A DNA stretch of 64,000 nt. It comes from an uncultured Ignavibacteriota bacterium. Its GTDB lineage: Bacteria > Bacteroidota > Ignavibacteria > Palsa-1295. Each line of letters opens with the position of its first letter. Within the stretch, counting starts at the first letter, position 1. Made by a program: the position numbers and the translations under genes. Shown in pieces: positions 1-11,651 of this stretch. Below the pieces are notes generated by a model that did not search any database, had not been told where the DNA came from, and saw nothing but the letters and a program-made list of their open reading frames with translations. The DNA is taken from assembly GCA_903900335.1 (NCBI GenBank), contig CAIUMP010000060.1, positions 150,411-214,410 of the forward strand. The letters run 5' to 3'.

Positions 1-1599
1 ACGTTTGGAATTCAGGCAGCGAGCCAAGCATATTTCGGACGTGATGTAAACAAGCTCACCCCCGCGCAAGCCGCCTATCTTGTAGGCATTCTCAAGGGAC
101 CAGAGAACTACGATCCGGATGACGATTACGACCGCGCCATCAATCGTCGTAACACTGTCATAGAAAATGCCGAGAGCGCGGGCTACATCCTTCATGCTGA
201 TGCGGAGGCGATGAAGAAGGAAGCGATCAAGGTGAAGGAGTATCAAGGCTATCAGGGGATTGCCCCGAACTTTGCCGAGATGGTACGCCAACAGGTCCAG
301 AAGATGCCGGAGCTGCAAGGCTATGATATGTACCGCGACGGCCTCATAATCTACACCACGCTGAATGCCGCAATGCAACGCGCCGCGAACCGTGCGGTAA
401 CAGAGCACATCGAAGACTACCAAAAGAACGTTGTAGAGAAGGGATGGAATTGGAATCGGCATCGGGGCATCCTCGACACAGCGTTGATGAAAGCAGTTCG
501 TAATACGGCCGATTACCGGGCTGCGTCCTCCGAATCCGATCGAGCCAAGGTTGCAAGAGCACATTACGCCGATAAGGACTTTGTCGATAGCGTAAAGAAC
601 GAGGAGTTGGTATTGCAGGCTGGGCTTGTGTGCATCAATCAATCCAATGGGCAGATCGTCGCGATGGTCGGGGCATCCAACTACAAAGAGGTCCGATACG
701 GGTTGAACCATGCCACGCAGATCCAACGTCAGCCGGGTTCATCCTTCAAGCCCATCGTGTATGCATCGGCCTTTGAGCATGGTGCGACCCCGGAGACGAG
801 CGTTTCAAACGAACTGATTCACATCGGCTCCTGGACGCCGCGCAATTTCGGCGGCTCTGCAGAAGAAGGCGGTACGGTGAGTGTGCGGTACGCCATTCAG
901 GAATCGCTGAATCTCTCCGCAGTCCACGCCATACAATCTCTGACATCCGTGGGTGACGTTGTGAAGATGGCGGCGCGGCTTGGCATTCGTTCAAAGATCC
1001 CGCCGTATCCATCGATCGCGCTTGGCACCGGCGAGGTCAGTCCGCTTGATCTGACCAGCGCATACTCTGTGTTTGCGAATGAAGGCGTTCGCGCGACTCC
1101 GTACTCGATCATCCGCATTGAAGATCGTAACGGGAAGATCCTCTATCAACAAAAGCCCAGTTTCGAAAATGTTCTCGAACCAAAGGTGTGCCACATGATC
1201 ACCTCCGCTTTGCAGGATGTGGTTCAGCGAGGAACGGGTAGGCGTGTGTTGAATTTCTATCGCTATCCAGCGGCGGGTAAAACGGGTACAACGCAAAACT
1301 ATGCTGACGCCTGGTTCGTCGGATATACACCAGAATATACAGCAGGTGTGTGGGTCGGCTTCGATGACAAGCGCATAACGTTCAACAGCAGTAACGGACA
1401 AGGCGGACACGCTGCCGCGCCGATATGGGGGAAGTTCATGAGGTATACATACGACGCCGTCAGACCAAAGATCGAGTACTTCAACACTGGTTATCCCGGC
1501 GCACCAGTTGTTGCTACGGATTCAACAAAGAAGGATAGCGTTGGTACTGGTGTCATTACCCCGCTTGTTGACTCGGCGCGACGATCGCACGAATACTGA
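1..1599 (+). CDS. Class A penicillin-binding protein (PBP1A type), 3' part
   Basis: Bifunctional peptidoglycan synthase, anchored in the inner membrane and acting in the periplasm. The gene is open from the first base, so its start and most of the GT51 glycosyltransferase domain lie outside the window; 532 residues are visible. The first 50 or so residues are the end of the GT51 domain (ASQAYFGRDVNKLTPAQAAYL). The transpeptidase domain shows all three active-site motifs: SSFK in the segment PGSSFKPIVYA, SLN in QESLNLSAV, and KTGTT in AAGKTGTTQNYADAWFVGY. A short Ser/Thr/Asp tail follows. The downstream gene is convergent and lies 40 bases away. Family assignment is certain; PBP1A versus another class A subtype is inferred from the overall pattern. 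Confidence 0.95.
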   Translation, partial: TFGIQAASQAYFGRDVNKLTPAQAAYLVGILKGPENYDPDDDYDRAINRRNTVIENAESAGYILHADAEAMKKEAIKVKEYQGYQGIAPNFAEMVRQQVQKMPELQGYDMYRDGLIIYTTLNAAMQRAANRAVTEHIEDYQKNVVEKGWNWNRHRGILDTALMKAVRNTADYRAASSESDRAKVARAHYADKDFVDSVKNEELVLQAGLVCINQSNGQIVAMVGASNYKEVRYGLNHATQIQRQPGSSFKPIVYASAFEHGATPETSVSNELIHIGSWTPRNFGGSAEEGGTVSVRYAIQESLNLSAVHAIQSLTSVGDVVKMAARLGIRSKIPPYPSIALGTGEVSPLDLTSAYSVFANEGVRATPYSIIRIEDRNGKILYQQKPSFENVLEPKVCHMITSALQDVVQRGTGRRVLNFYRYPAAGKTGTTQNYADAWFVGYTPEYTAGVWVGFDDKRITFNSSNGQGGHAAAPIWGKFMRYTYDAVRPKIEYFNTGYPGAPVVATDSTKKDSVGTGVITPLVDSARRSHEY

Positions 1600-1618
1600 T
1601 CTCTGGTATGCTTCGCGG

Positions 1619-1646
1619 TTAGAAATTAGAAGTTAGAAGTTAGAAC
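1619..1646. repeat. Heptanucleotide tandem repeat, 4 units
   Basis: Four consecutive 7-base units TTAGAAA, TTAGAAG, TTAGAAG, TTAGAAC fill the gap between the convergent penicillin-binding protein and envelope-protein genes and run into the stop codon of the latter (1640-1642). Unit length resembles the short tandem heptamers known from cyanobacteria; no function is implied. Confidence 0.85.
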
Positions 1647-2545
1647 TTCAATTCCAAACTTGCTTGCGGCGCATAGCCGAATACCCCACCGGGATAGGGG
1701 CGGCGAATGAGATCGCCGTGCAAATGAAGGCGAGAGTTGTGATCGACAGCAAGTATAGCCGCATCTATCGCAGAGAGAATGTGATTTGCGATGATGCCGT
1801 AAAGGAATAGGCTTGCGTAGCCATCCTGATCGTTCATGTTCGCGCGCATGACGGCTGCGGTGTTGAACTGATCGGCTTGATCCCAACCCGGTACATACTG
1901 AAGATACTTCGAGACGAGTTCATAGTATTGCTGATCGCCAAAAACGTCGAGCCTGTGTGTCCAATTCTTGATGGTCGGATCACTGTAAAAGGTGGTGAGG
2001 CTGTCCAAGATCGCTTCGTGCTGGTTGATCGAGCCCCGATCGTTCGGATCGGTCGCTTTGATGCCGTGAATCGAGGTGTCCGTCGCGATTATGGAGTCCA
2101 TGAACGCGCCATATTTCGCGCGATGCCAGTGAGCATCGGTAAAGGCATAGAAGGCATTCATGGAATCTGTCTCGCGATTGAGATAGTGATTACGCTCCAG
2201 CCACAACCCGACTTCCAATCCTGTGAAGATCATCCCGCGCCAGATCTGATCTCCGACGTAATACTCACCGAGTCCCGGGACCAGCAAAGAAAGCCCTGCA
2301 GCCAAATACGGACTCTTCTTTCCTGGCACATCCTCCACCGGCTGTTTGCTCCAGAGCCTCGCAAGATCGGGATTCTGCGTTGGTGCGTGGATGCCGGAGA
2401 TGAACGCGTACTCCTGAACGAGTGGTGAAACCGCTCCGGGTACATCGCCTGAGGTTAGCGGACTAGCGCTCGACTGCCGAAACTGCGCAGTGGCAGTTCC
2501 GGCAAACGTCAGCAGGAGAAGGAGGAGATATCCAGCCATGATCAA
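1640..2545 (-). CDS. Envelope protein, DUF5683-like
   Basis: 301-residue protein of unknown function. It begins with a signal peptide (hydrophobic run LLLLLLTFAGTATAQ at the N-terminus). Near residues 80-110 is a hydrophobic stretch with the pattern SLLVPGLGEYYVGDQ followed by a second hydrophobic segment; this PGxGxxY hairpin resembles the DUF5683 family of Bacteroidota membrane proteins. The middle of the protein is rich in Tyr, His and Asp, with another hydrophobic segment near residue 250 (LYGIIANHILSAIDAAILAV). It lies 25 bases downstream of porV on the same strand and is probably the last gene of a porU-porV operon, so a role at the envelope connected with type IX secretion is possible but unproven. 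Confidence 0.75.
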   Translation of the reverse strand: MIMAGYLLLLLLTFAGTATAQFRQSSASPLTSGDVPGAVSPLVQEYAFISGIHAPTQNPDLARLWSKQPVEDVPGKKSPYLAAGLSLLVPGLGEYYVGDQIWRGMIFTGLEVGLWLERNHYLNRETDSMNAFYAFTDAHWHRAKYGAFMDSIIATDTSIHGIKATDPNDRGSINQHEAILDSLTTFYSDPTIKNWTHRLDVFGDQQYYELVSKYLQYVPGWDQADQFNTAAVMRANMNDQDGYASLFLYGIIANHILSAIDAAILAVDHNSRLHLHGDLIRRPYPGGVFGYAPQASLELKF

Positions 2546-2570
2546 CGAAGCTGTGTCCGCGTGCTTCGCG

Positions 2571-3683
2571 CTACCACTTTATCCCCAGTGTGAATCGTAA
2601 GGTATTCGCCAGCGGGTGATTCTGATCGAAGGTATCGATGTAGCTAAAATCGAATTGATAGGAATCGTAGCGCAAACCAGCACCGAAGGTGAGATAGCTG
2701 CGCCCGCCGACATGTGAACCTTCAGAATAGTATCCGGCACGCAACGCCATGAGCTGATCGTACCAGTACTCAATGCCATTGGACCACATGAACGAATGTG
2801 ATGTGCTGTCATCCCACGCGGTGATGAAGGATTTCGGCACAGGGTCCGCGATTAGGCTTGCCGCATCGCGATGGACGAGCAGCTTCGCAAGGTCGGATGC
2901 GATGGTGAGCTCGTTGTATTCATCTTTGTACAATTTATAGGAAGCACCAACGCGAAGTTCGGTCGGAAGTGGATCGGCTTGCAGTGCATCGACGTATCGG
3001 ATCTTCGGGCCGACGTCGGCAAGATTGAAGCCGATCTCGAGTGCGTTCGCAATTCCTTCGGGATAGGTCGAGTCTGGCTTCCACAAGGCGCTTAGGTCGA
3101 AGGCAACAGATCGTCCAACGCCACCAGAGCGTTCGTTCGCAACGTGCAGCGTAGAAAGTGTGGATTGAATGTACCGAAGGCTTGCGCCCAGGCTCCAATC
3201 ATCGGCGAGCTTTGTCGCGTAAGCCATTGTGACGGCATATTCGAACGAGTGGAACGTGGTGATGGGGTTCGGGGAGCTCTCGGTGGTGTAAATGAACTCT
3301 CCGAGGTTGAGGAATACGATGCTCGCGCCGATCGTACCACCAAATTTCTCGTCGTCATTCCACTTGAAGTTGAGGTAATCGTAGAACAAATCGTTCTGAT
3401 TGAACTGCGGAAGCCACTGCGAGTGGGTGAGAGAAACCGACTTCCCCGTTTGGTAGGCAAGCCCGGATGGATTCCAATAGATCGCACCCACATCTTCGGG
3501 CGTGCCTGTGCCAACATCACCCATACCGCTTGCGCGGGCATCGGGTGCAATGAGCATGAATGGCACGGCGGTGGATGTCGTTTGTGCGCGAAGGCCGTCG
3601 GCGCACAGCATGGAGCCCAGGCCGAGCGCAAGTGCAAGTGCTCCGAGGCAAATCTTCTTCGTTGTTATAGTAAGTTGTATCAT
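2571..3683 (-). CDS. porV: Type IX secretion outer membrane protein PorV (LptO family)
   Basis: PorV is an outer-membrane beta-barrel that shuttles type IX substrates from the translocon to the PorU sortase complex. The 370-residue product has a signal peptide (cleavage near ADGLRAQ, residue 33) and then the family hallmark SxxxPFMLIAPDARASGMGDVGTGT, followed by the AIYWNPSGLA segment typical of PorV/FadL-related barrels; the remainder alternates aromatic and polar residues as in beta strands and ends in FTLGIKW, a barrel-like terminal strand. The stop codon of porU lies 27 bases upstream, which makes cotranscription likely and supports the assignment. Confidence 0.92.
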   Translation of the reverse strand: MIQLTITTKKICLGALALALGLGSMLCADGLRAQTTSTAVPFMLIAPDARASGMGDVGTGTPEDVGAIYWNPSGLAYQTGKSVSLTHSQWLPQFNQNDLFYDYLNFKWNDDEKFGGTIGASIVFLNLGEFIYTTESSPNPITTFHSFEYAVTMAYATKLADDWSLGASLRYIQSTLSTLHVANERSGGVGRSVAFDLSALWKPDSTYPEGIANALEIGFNLADVGPKIRYVDALQADPLPTELRVGASYKLYKDEYNELTIASDLAKLLVHRDAASLIADPVPKSFITAWDDSTSHSFMWSNGIEYWYDQLMALRAGYYSEGSHVGGRSYLTFGAGLRYDSYQFDFSYIDTFDQNHPLANTLRFTLGIKW

Positions 3684-3710
3684 CCTTCTCTTTCCTTCAA
3701 AAACTTTTTC

Positions 3711-6700
3711 TTATCGAGCTACAATGCACTTCCCCTGTGAGAGCGAGGTCGTTCCATCATCCAGATTGTGTGCAGTTACGGTAAAGACATAGACTCCGTT
3801 GGCGACGGAATTCCCCACGTCATCACGGCCATCCCATAAAATATCAACGGCGCTCTCGCGCGTTTGCGTACTCAGTGTCCGCTCTCTTCTCCCATCGACC
3901 GTATAGACGGTGATCGTGATATCGACGAGGTTCCCAGCCTGCCCCGGCTGAACGAGGCTGAACAGTGTGTGGTCGAGCAGCGGATTTGGTGAGCTCGTTA
4001 CGTTGTACAATTGGTACGGCGCTTCATTCTTCGCCACGAAATCCACGCTGGCGAACGATGGATTGTCAAAGACATCGAAGGCACGTACATGCAATGTGTG
4101 ATGCCCGGCTGGAAGCTCGATCGCATGTTCACTGGTACCGGAAGTGAAGTCACCTTGCTTTGCAACGAAGGTGCTTGCCATATCCACCGAGGCATCCTGC
4201 GCGTCATCCACCCATGCAATGAAGCTGTGACCAACACTTGCAGTGGATGTGTTAAGGCCATGCAAGTCACTGACATCCACGATCGCCGTTGAGTGCTTCG
4301 AGACAGCATCACCGCTGTGGAACGCCCGGCTGCCGAGATAGACAGAAAGACTTGGTCCGGTCGTATCAACGATCTGTTGATTCGGGTCGCTGCCGACCAG
4401 TTGCACACTGCGACAAGTGCCGGAGGCAGTGCGCGTGTCGTCGGCGAAGGCATACGCCATAATCTTCGCAGATGCGGTGTCGAGCTTAACGTCCTTCGGC
4501 ACAATGAAGTCGATGGTAAATCTCCCACCTCGAACGACCGCAGAGCCACGATAGAGGACAGGACCATCCACGACGTAGGCGTCCTGCACGGTATCACTCG
4601 GGAAGACCGTCGTCGCGGTAACGCGGGTTCGCGTGTCGTAAAGCGTAAGGGTCACCATTCCATTGAACGATTGTACCGCCTGGATCGCGCTACCAACGCC
4701 TTGTCCTACACTGCCACTGATCTGCACTTGTGAGAGTGCGGGCACCTTGACTCGTGCATCGGTGACGAGCTGGCCGTTGATAGAATCGAAGTTCACAAAG
4801 AGCTTCGGCACGAGTAACCGTTGGGCGGGGTCACCCAAAAGATAGAAGTACGGCAGATTTCCCGAGAGGCAATTCCGTTTGCCAGCCAGGAAGGCCGTAC
4901 CGACGCTTGTTGTGCCGTATCCAATCGTTGGATCGACATTCAGCAAGGTACCGTAAAAGACTGCGGTAAGTTCTGGCTCTTCCGTCACGGATCGAGAAGT
5001 ACCGAGCATGCCGATGGCACCACCATCGGGCTTCAAAATGAACAGCTCACCACCGGAGACTTCGGCGAAATTGTCATAGACACTGAAATCGCACGTGGCG
5101 GTCGTTACGTACGCCAGCTTGTCGAAATTGTTGAATCGATTGATCGTCGAGGGGACGTTGAGAATGCTCTCATGTGTCCAAACGCTGGGGTTTCCGTGGC
5201 CGATAAACGAGAACAACACCGTTCCGTTGTTCATGGCGTCGATGATCGCCTTCTCGCAGGTCGGCTTCTTTCGACCAGAGGAGGTGAACACGGTCGGGTA
5301 ACTTACTTCGTAGATCTTCTTGACAAGCACCCAATCCGGAACTTGCCGGACTTCCCCTTCGGTCTCTCCTAAGTGATCAAGCTGATCCTCTGATTTTGCA
5401 TCATCGCCGATACGGTCATCGGCAAGGAATGTTGAAACGGTGCGCCATGCACCGGTGTCGCTTGCGTGCTCGTATTCCTGCGTCTTCGCAACGAACGCCT
5501 CTGCATCCTGAACGGACGTCGCAGAAACGCGGCCTACAGCAACATCGATCGAGCGCCCGCTACCGTCGGAAGTGGATTGCAGTCTTCCGAAATAGGAGTC
5601 ATCGGGGAATGCGGTGGGAATATTCTCACGATACGTTCCGAGATACTCGGACTCCGGCCACTCGAATGGCGGAATGCGATTAGGGATAGTGGTCTGGCGA
5701 TTCTGGAAATCGCAGTGTCCGCCACCAAGCAGCAACAGATAGAGCGGTCGGCGTGAGGGATCCTGCACATGGCGGAAGGTATAGGCCATGAAATCGCGGA
5801 TAGCGCTGACATCGCGATTGCCATAACCGAACTCACGATAAATGTCCTCAATGTTCACAACGGCCGATGTGATCGGCTCCGTCGCCTGACCACCCTTCTC
5901 GCGAATCTGCTTCAAATTATTCGCGGCATCGAGGAAATCCTGAGGAGCAATCATGATCTCCGTCGCACCGGTAGTGCAGATCGTGCTCCTCAGGCTAGGA
6001 GCAGTGGTGAGCGAAGTGATGCGCGCGGCGAGGGCGGTCTGTGGGGTGAATGCAACGAATCGGCGTAGATTCAAGGTGTCACCTTGCAGCGTGGTACTCA
6101 TGTTCGATCCGAGCGCAGGAGCAGCCACATTCACAGGGTTTGCCTTTGTGACATCCCATACTTCCCCGCTACCGGCATTGGTAAAGTTGTACTGAAAGGC
6201 TTGCTTTGTATCGAGCAGCATGAATGGTATAGAACCAGCGGCAAGGTCCGTAGTCCGCCGATACATTAATTCAGCAAAGTCGAGGAATGCGGTGGCGGTC
6301 ACGTTGGAGCTGGTGAACGTAATGCCAACGGATAGCGGCGACGCACTTCCTACGCGCACGGGCAACGCATTATCCCAATTGCGCATCAGCGTACCAGGGG
6401 AATCTGCACGAGCTTTGATCGTCCCCACCAATTGGCCGCCGACTCGAACGGTGACAAAGCCGGAATCCGGATTCGAATAGTCTGAAGCGATACTCGCGTC
6501 GTAACCAACGCGCAAGGTTGTAGAATCGGCGGTGTAACCTGGGGCGGGAAGGTTGAACGTGATCGGCCCGACATCTTCACGCGGGATACCAGACTCTACC
6601 ATTTCGCGACCGAAATTGGACCCTTCGAGCGTTCGCTCAACCTCATGGACGACTGCCGTAAAAACACGGTTCGTCGCTGCCTGTGGAGTTGCAGTGATGG

Positions 6701-7862
6701 CATCTGGAATAGCTGGTACGCGAAGATGATGACCGATCTGGTCTCCGCCTACTTTGAGTAGAAAATGTCCGGTAGATGTGTACGGGTTGATCCTGTGGAA
6801 GAGCCCGTCCACGCCAGCGGATTGGTGACTGTATTTCCAAACCACAACTCCACGAGCATAGAAATAAAGCTCACTGAAGCTGGCACCATTCATCTTGATC
6901 TCGATCGGCCGCTCGATCCATTCGCCGCTGGAATCTGTGATGCCTTCGTTGAGCAACTCTCCACCAATGCCGAAGAGCTCGATCGAATTCGGATCCACTG
7001 CGCCAGTGATACCCGCATCGGCAAGGTTCTGCGCGGTTAGGCGATAGACACCCTCATCATTCGTTTCGAGTTGGAGCCATGTGCCGTTTCCAGCAGAGCC
7101 TTGAATAAATTTCTGTGTTTGCAGTTTGCGATCAGCAGCGGCGAGACCATAGAACTGCGACTCCCCGCCATTGATGAACATTCCCCGATACAGATCTGCC
7201 TCACTTGCGGAGACCGGGATATTTGCAACTCCGGCAAGCGCAGCGGCATGCGGAAGCCGGATGCGAAGTGTCATGGTTTTGACACGCACCACGCTATGCG
7301 AGAACGCATCGTACTGTACGGGTGTGACGACGACCTGCCCAGAAAAAACCGTTCGGAAAGTAGTTGTCGGGCCAATGGTGATGGGTTGGGAATTCGCACT
7401 GGAGGTGTAGCGATCTGGATTGACCACATAGTGCTTTTGATAAGCTCCGTCCTTCATTTCGTATGTCGGGACGGGAGCAAGATCGGTGTTGGGAAGCACC
7501 TCAAGCAACTGCGAGACGACTTCGAAAGAGGCCGGCGAGCGATCGGGCGTCAAGAATGAGAGGATCATCCGCGGAAGATTCGGCGCACCGACGGTGTCGA
7601 AAGTTGCAGAACCAGCAAATGTTATCGCTGACAATGCCTTCCCGGACGTGGCTTCGTGCACGATCTTGCTTTCATACTTGGGGGTGATGCGCACCAGCAT
7701 CTCATCGGCCTTAACCGACAACACCTCGTAACCTCTGTCTCCGGCTTGGGGAGCAGTTTGCACTTGCGGAACAGCCTGAGCATGACCCATGGAGGTCGTG
7801 CATGCGGTGGCAAGAATAGCTAATAGCGAGATTGATGCGAAATACTTCGAGAGATTGACCAT
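3711..7862 (-). CDS. porU: Type IX secretion sortase, gingipain family C25 (PorU)
   Basis: PorU removes the C-terminal signal of type IX substrates at the cell surface and attaches them to a lipid anchor. I place the start at 7862: this Met opens a convincing signal peptide (VNLSKYFASISLLAILATA), whereas the 48 codons upstream in frame look non-coding. The 1383-residue protein has a long N-terminal beta-rich region, a peptidase C25 domain with the catalytic His in FIGHGNPSVW (near residue 890) and the catalytic Cys in TTATCDFSVYDN (near residue 923), an Ig-like region, and a C-terminal FlgD-like/CTD segment starting at SSPNPLLDHT and containing WDGRDDVGNSVANGVYVF. porV follows immediately. 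Length is in the range of PorU proteins (about 1100-1400). Confidence 0.92.
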   Translation of the reverse strand: MVNLSKYFASISLLAILATACTTSMGHAQAVPQVQTAPQAGDRGYEVLSVKADEMLVRITPKYESKIVHEATSGKALSAITFAGSATFDTVGAPNLPRMILSFLTPDRSPASFEVVSQLLEVLPNTDLAPVPTYEMKDGAYQKHYVVNPDRYTSSANSQPITIGPTTTFRTVFSGQVVVTPVQYDAFSHSVVRVKTMTLRIRLPHAAALAGVANIPVSASEADLYRGMFINGGESQFYGLAAADRKLQTQKFIQGSAGNGTWLQLETNDEGVYRLTAQNLADAGITGAVDPNSIELFGIGGELLNEGITDSSGEWIERPIEIKMNGASFSELYFYARGVVVWKYSHQSAGVDGLFHRINPYTSTGHFLLKVGGDQIGHHLRVPAIPDAITATPQAATNRVFTAVVHEVERTLEGSNFGREMVESGIPREDVGPITFNLPAPGYTADSTTLRVGYDASIASDYSNPDSGFVTVRVGGQLVGTIKARADSPGTLMRNWDNALPVRVGSASPLSVGITFTSSNVTATAFLDFAELMYRRTTDLAAGSIPFMLLDTKQAFQYNFTNAGSGEVWDVTKANPVNVAAPALGSNMSTTLQGDTLNLRRFVAFTPQTALAARITSLTTAPSLRSTICTTGATEIMIAPQDFLDAANNLKQIREKGGQATEPITSAVVNIEDIYREFGYGNRDVSAIRDFMAYTFRHVQDPSRRPLYLLLLGGGHCDFQNRQTTIPNRIPPFEWPESEYLGTYRENIPTAFPDDSYFGRLQSTSDGSGRSIDVAVGRVSATSVQDAEAFVAKTQEYEHASDTGAWRTVSTFLADDRIGDDAKSEDQLDHLGETEGEVRQVPDWVLVKKIYEVSYPTVFTSSGRKKPTCEKAIIDAMNNGTVLFSFIGHGNPSVWTHESILNVPSTINRFNNFDKLAYVTTATCDFSVYDNFAEVSGGELFILKPDGGAIGMLGTSRSVTEEPELTAVFYGTLLNVDPTIGYGTTSVGTAFLAGKRNCLSGNLPYFYLLGDPAQRLLVPKLFVNFDSINGQLVTDARVKVPALSQVQISGSVGQGVGSAIQAVQSFNGMVTLTLYDTRTRVTATTVFPSDTVQDAYVVDGPVLYRGSAVVRGGRFTIDFIVPKDVKLDTASAKIMAYAFADDTRTASGTCRSVQLVGSDPNQQIVDTTGPSLSVYLGSRAFHSGDAVSKHSTAIVDVSDLHGLNTSTASVGHSFIAWVDDAQDASVDMASTFVAKQGDFTSGTSEHAIELPAGHHTLHVRAFDVFDNPSFASVDFVAKNEAPYQLYNVTSSPNPLLDHTLFSLVQPGQAGNLVDITITVYTVDGRRERTLSTQTRESAVDILWDGRDDVGNSVANGVYVFTVTAHNLDDGTTSLSQGKCIVAR

Positions 7863-8332
7863 GGTGACCCTCACGACTTGCGATGCGGGATGATTGAACG
7901 GACCGAAAACGGAACGATCACTCTGGCGCTGTACGGACGAGCGACCATCCACCGGCACCGGAGTCTCTGACGAATAACCTGTTGAAGAAAACGAATGATT
8001 TGGCATTCGGACGATATTCTATTCTGACGTATAACTCACTCTACCCGGCCTTGATAACAACCGGGCGGAAGAAGTTTACTGACCTTATCGGTGAATCATT
8101 GCTCATCCCATGAGCTACTTTTCGCCGGGGCAGAAGAACATCCGTCCTCTTGCCGCATTACTCAGAAATCGTAGAAAATCGTCTATAGGCTTTAATTCTG
8201 TTGCAAATCAACCCCAAAGTGGGGAAACATAGTACCGAGACTCAAGAAGAAACGTGAGGAATCCCAAAGAGTTTCGTTTCAAAAGCTTCACATTCTGATA
8301 TTTCGGCGCGATCCTTGCGTATTATTGCCACA
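7863..8332. other. Intergenic region between divergent porU and NRAMP-like genes
   Basis: 470 bases with no convincing gene; open frames here are extensions of the flanking genes. It should hold both divergent promoters. I see no exact TAnnTTTG box on either strand. A small perfect hairpin (CCCCA, loop AAG, TGGGG, 8212-8224) is present. A near match TATTATTG (8320-8327) precedes the transporter start by 5 bases. Confidence 0.5.
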
Positions 8333-9619
8333 ATGGCATTGAAACGAAGAAATAAACTTGATTTAGGAAAACGCTCCACCACGTTCTGGGAGACGCTCGG
8401 ACCCGGTATAGTTACCGGGGCGGCTGACGACGACCCAAGCGGAGTCGCGACGTACTCCCAGGCCGGCGCCCAGATCGGCACTCCGATCCTATGGACGATG
8501 CTGCTCACCTGGCCGCTCATGTCCGGGATACAGTATGTGAGTGCGCAGATTGGGCGGGTCACCGGTAGGGGGCTCGCTGCAAACATCCGGAAGTACTACG
8601 GCGCAAAACTGGCGTACCCGATCATGATCCTTCTGTTCGCAGCCAATATCTTCAATTTGGGAGCGGACATTGGGGCGATGGGGGCGGCGGCGAACCTCGT
8701 CACCGGGGGAATCGCCCACTTCTGGGCGATCGCGTTCACGCTATTATCCGTCGGGCTCCAGATCTTCATCCCCTATCATCGCTATGCGCGGATATTGAAG
8801 TGGCTGACGTTCGTGCTCTTTGCGTATGTTGGAGTGATCTTCTTTGTGCGTATTCCGTGGCAGGAGGTGCTTCGAGGGACGCTCATCCCCGACGTTCAAT
8901 GGAACAAGAGCTACGTTACCACCTTCGTGGCACTGCTCGGTACAACGATCAGCCCCTACCTCTTCTTCTGGCAATCGTCACAAGAGGTAGAGGAGATTCG
9001 CACCCACGACGACGAACACGCACTCCGAGGTGCACCGGGCGAGGCGCCCGCTGCGCTCAAACGGATCCGCCGTGACACCATCGTGGGAATGGCATTCTCG
9101 AATCTTATTGCCTACTTCATCATCCTCGCGACCGCAGCGACGCTCCATCAGCACGGCATCACGAACATCGCAACCTCTTCGGAGGCCGCGGAGGCCTTGC
9201 GTCCGATCGCTGGTGAACTCTGCTTCGTTCTCTTCACCATTGGGATTCTCGGCACAGGCATGCTGGCTTTGCCAGTACTGGCAGGCTCGGCAGCGTATGC
9301 TGCTGGCGAGACGCTTCGCTTTCGCGGGAGCCTTGAAGACACTCCCTCCCATGCGAAGAGATTCTACTTCGTCCTTGCCCTTGCGACCCTTACCGGCCTT
9401 CTGCTCATCTACACGAAGATCAACCCCATTCAGGCGCTCTATTGGTCAGCGGTGTTCAACGGCATACTTTCAGCGCCGATCATGATAGTGGTGATGGTGA
9501 TGGCCTCTCAGAGCAAGATCATGGGGAAATTCACCATTTCGCGCACGTGGTGGATCTTAGGTTGGGCGGCGACACTGCTGATGTCGATTGCGGTGGTTGT
9601 CTTCTTTATCACATTATAG
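8333..9619 (+). CDS. NRAMP-family divalent metal transporter, atypical subgroup
   Basis: 428-residue inner-membrane transporter with eleven or so hydrophobic segments. The start is taken at the ATG at 8333; a TTG six codons upstream is in frame but less likely. The first transmembrane segment carries DDDPSGVATYSQAG where canonical MntH/NRAMP has the DPGN metal-binding motif, and the sixth carries TTISPYLFFWQ where canonical members have a Met-Pro-His-Asn site. The fold family is clear (LGPGIVTGAADDDPSG is typical), but the metal-coordinating Asn and Met are replaced, so manganese or iron transport cannot be assumed; relatives with altered sites transport other ions such as magnesium. It stands alone between a divergent and a separately promoted gene. 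Confidence 0.85.
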   Translation: MALKRRNKLDLGKRSTTFWETLGPGIVTGAADDDPSGVATYSQAGAQIGTPILWTMLLTWPLMSGIQYVSAQIGRVTGRGLAANIRKYYGAKLAYPIMILLFAANIFNLGADIGAMGAAANLVTGGIAHFWAIAFTLLSVGLQIFIPYHRYARILKWLTFVLFAYVGVIFFVRIPWQEVLRGTLIPDVQWNKSYVTTFVALLGTTISPYLFFWQSSQEVEEIRTHDDEHALRGAPGEAPAALKRIRRDTIVGMAFSNLIAYFIILATAATLHQHGITNIATSSEAAEALRPIAGELCFVLFTIGILGTGMLALPVLAGSAAYAAGETLRFRGSLEDTPSHAKRFYFVLALATLTGLLLIYTKINPIQALYWSAVFNGILSAPIMIVVMVMASQSKIMGKFTISRTWWILGWAATLLMSIAVVVFFITL

Positions 9620-9752
9620 TGGAGCATCACTTTGCGAGTGTGATCGGCATTAACACGGCCAACCGCAACGTGGCATTCTCTTACTTTGGTGAGTTTGGCT
9701 TCATTCGGGGAAGAAAATAGCTGGAATTCAAGCCGCAGACTCAGAATATGAG

Positions 9753-9760
9753 TATCTTTG
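9753..9760 (+). promoter_or_regulatory. Candidate promoter box TATCTTTG upstream of pyrG
   Basis: Exact match to TAnnTTTG, the -7 element recognised by the primary sigma factor of Bacteroidota. It lies 146 bases before the pyrG start codon in a 286-base gap that holds no other gene. A clear -33 TTTG is not visible. Confidence 0.45.
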
Positions 9761-9896
9761 TGCCCGTACTTTCAGATAGCCTTCCGCAAGGTTGGCTCCC
9801 CGAGTGCGGCGGTTGCCAGCGGCCAATATCAGCCCTTCACAGGGATGCGTGGTCCCCCTCCTCCACTCCTCCAACTCACATTTCTAAAGAGAATAG

Positions 9897-11636
<1,740 letters not shown>

Positions 11637-11651
11637 TGCATATGGGTGCTG

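Noticed and set aside
3144..7559. Long plus-strand frames opposite porU and porV
   Set aside because: Antisense shadows; only the minus-strand proteins show signal peptides and family motifs.
8090..8330. A manganese or magnesium riboswitch before the NRAMP-like gene
   Set aside because: I searched for yybP-ykoY and M-box features and saw only a 5-base hairpin.
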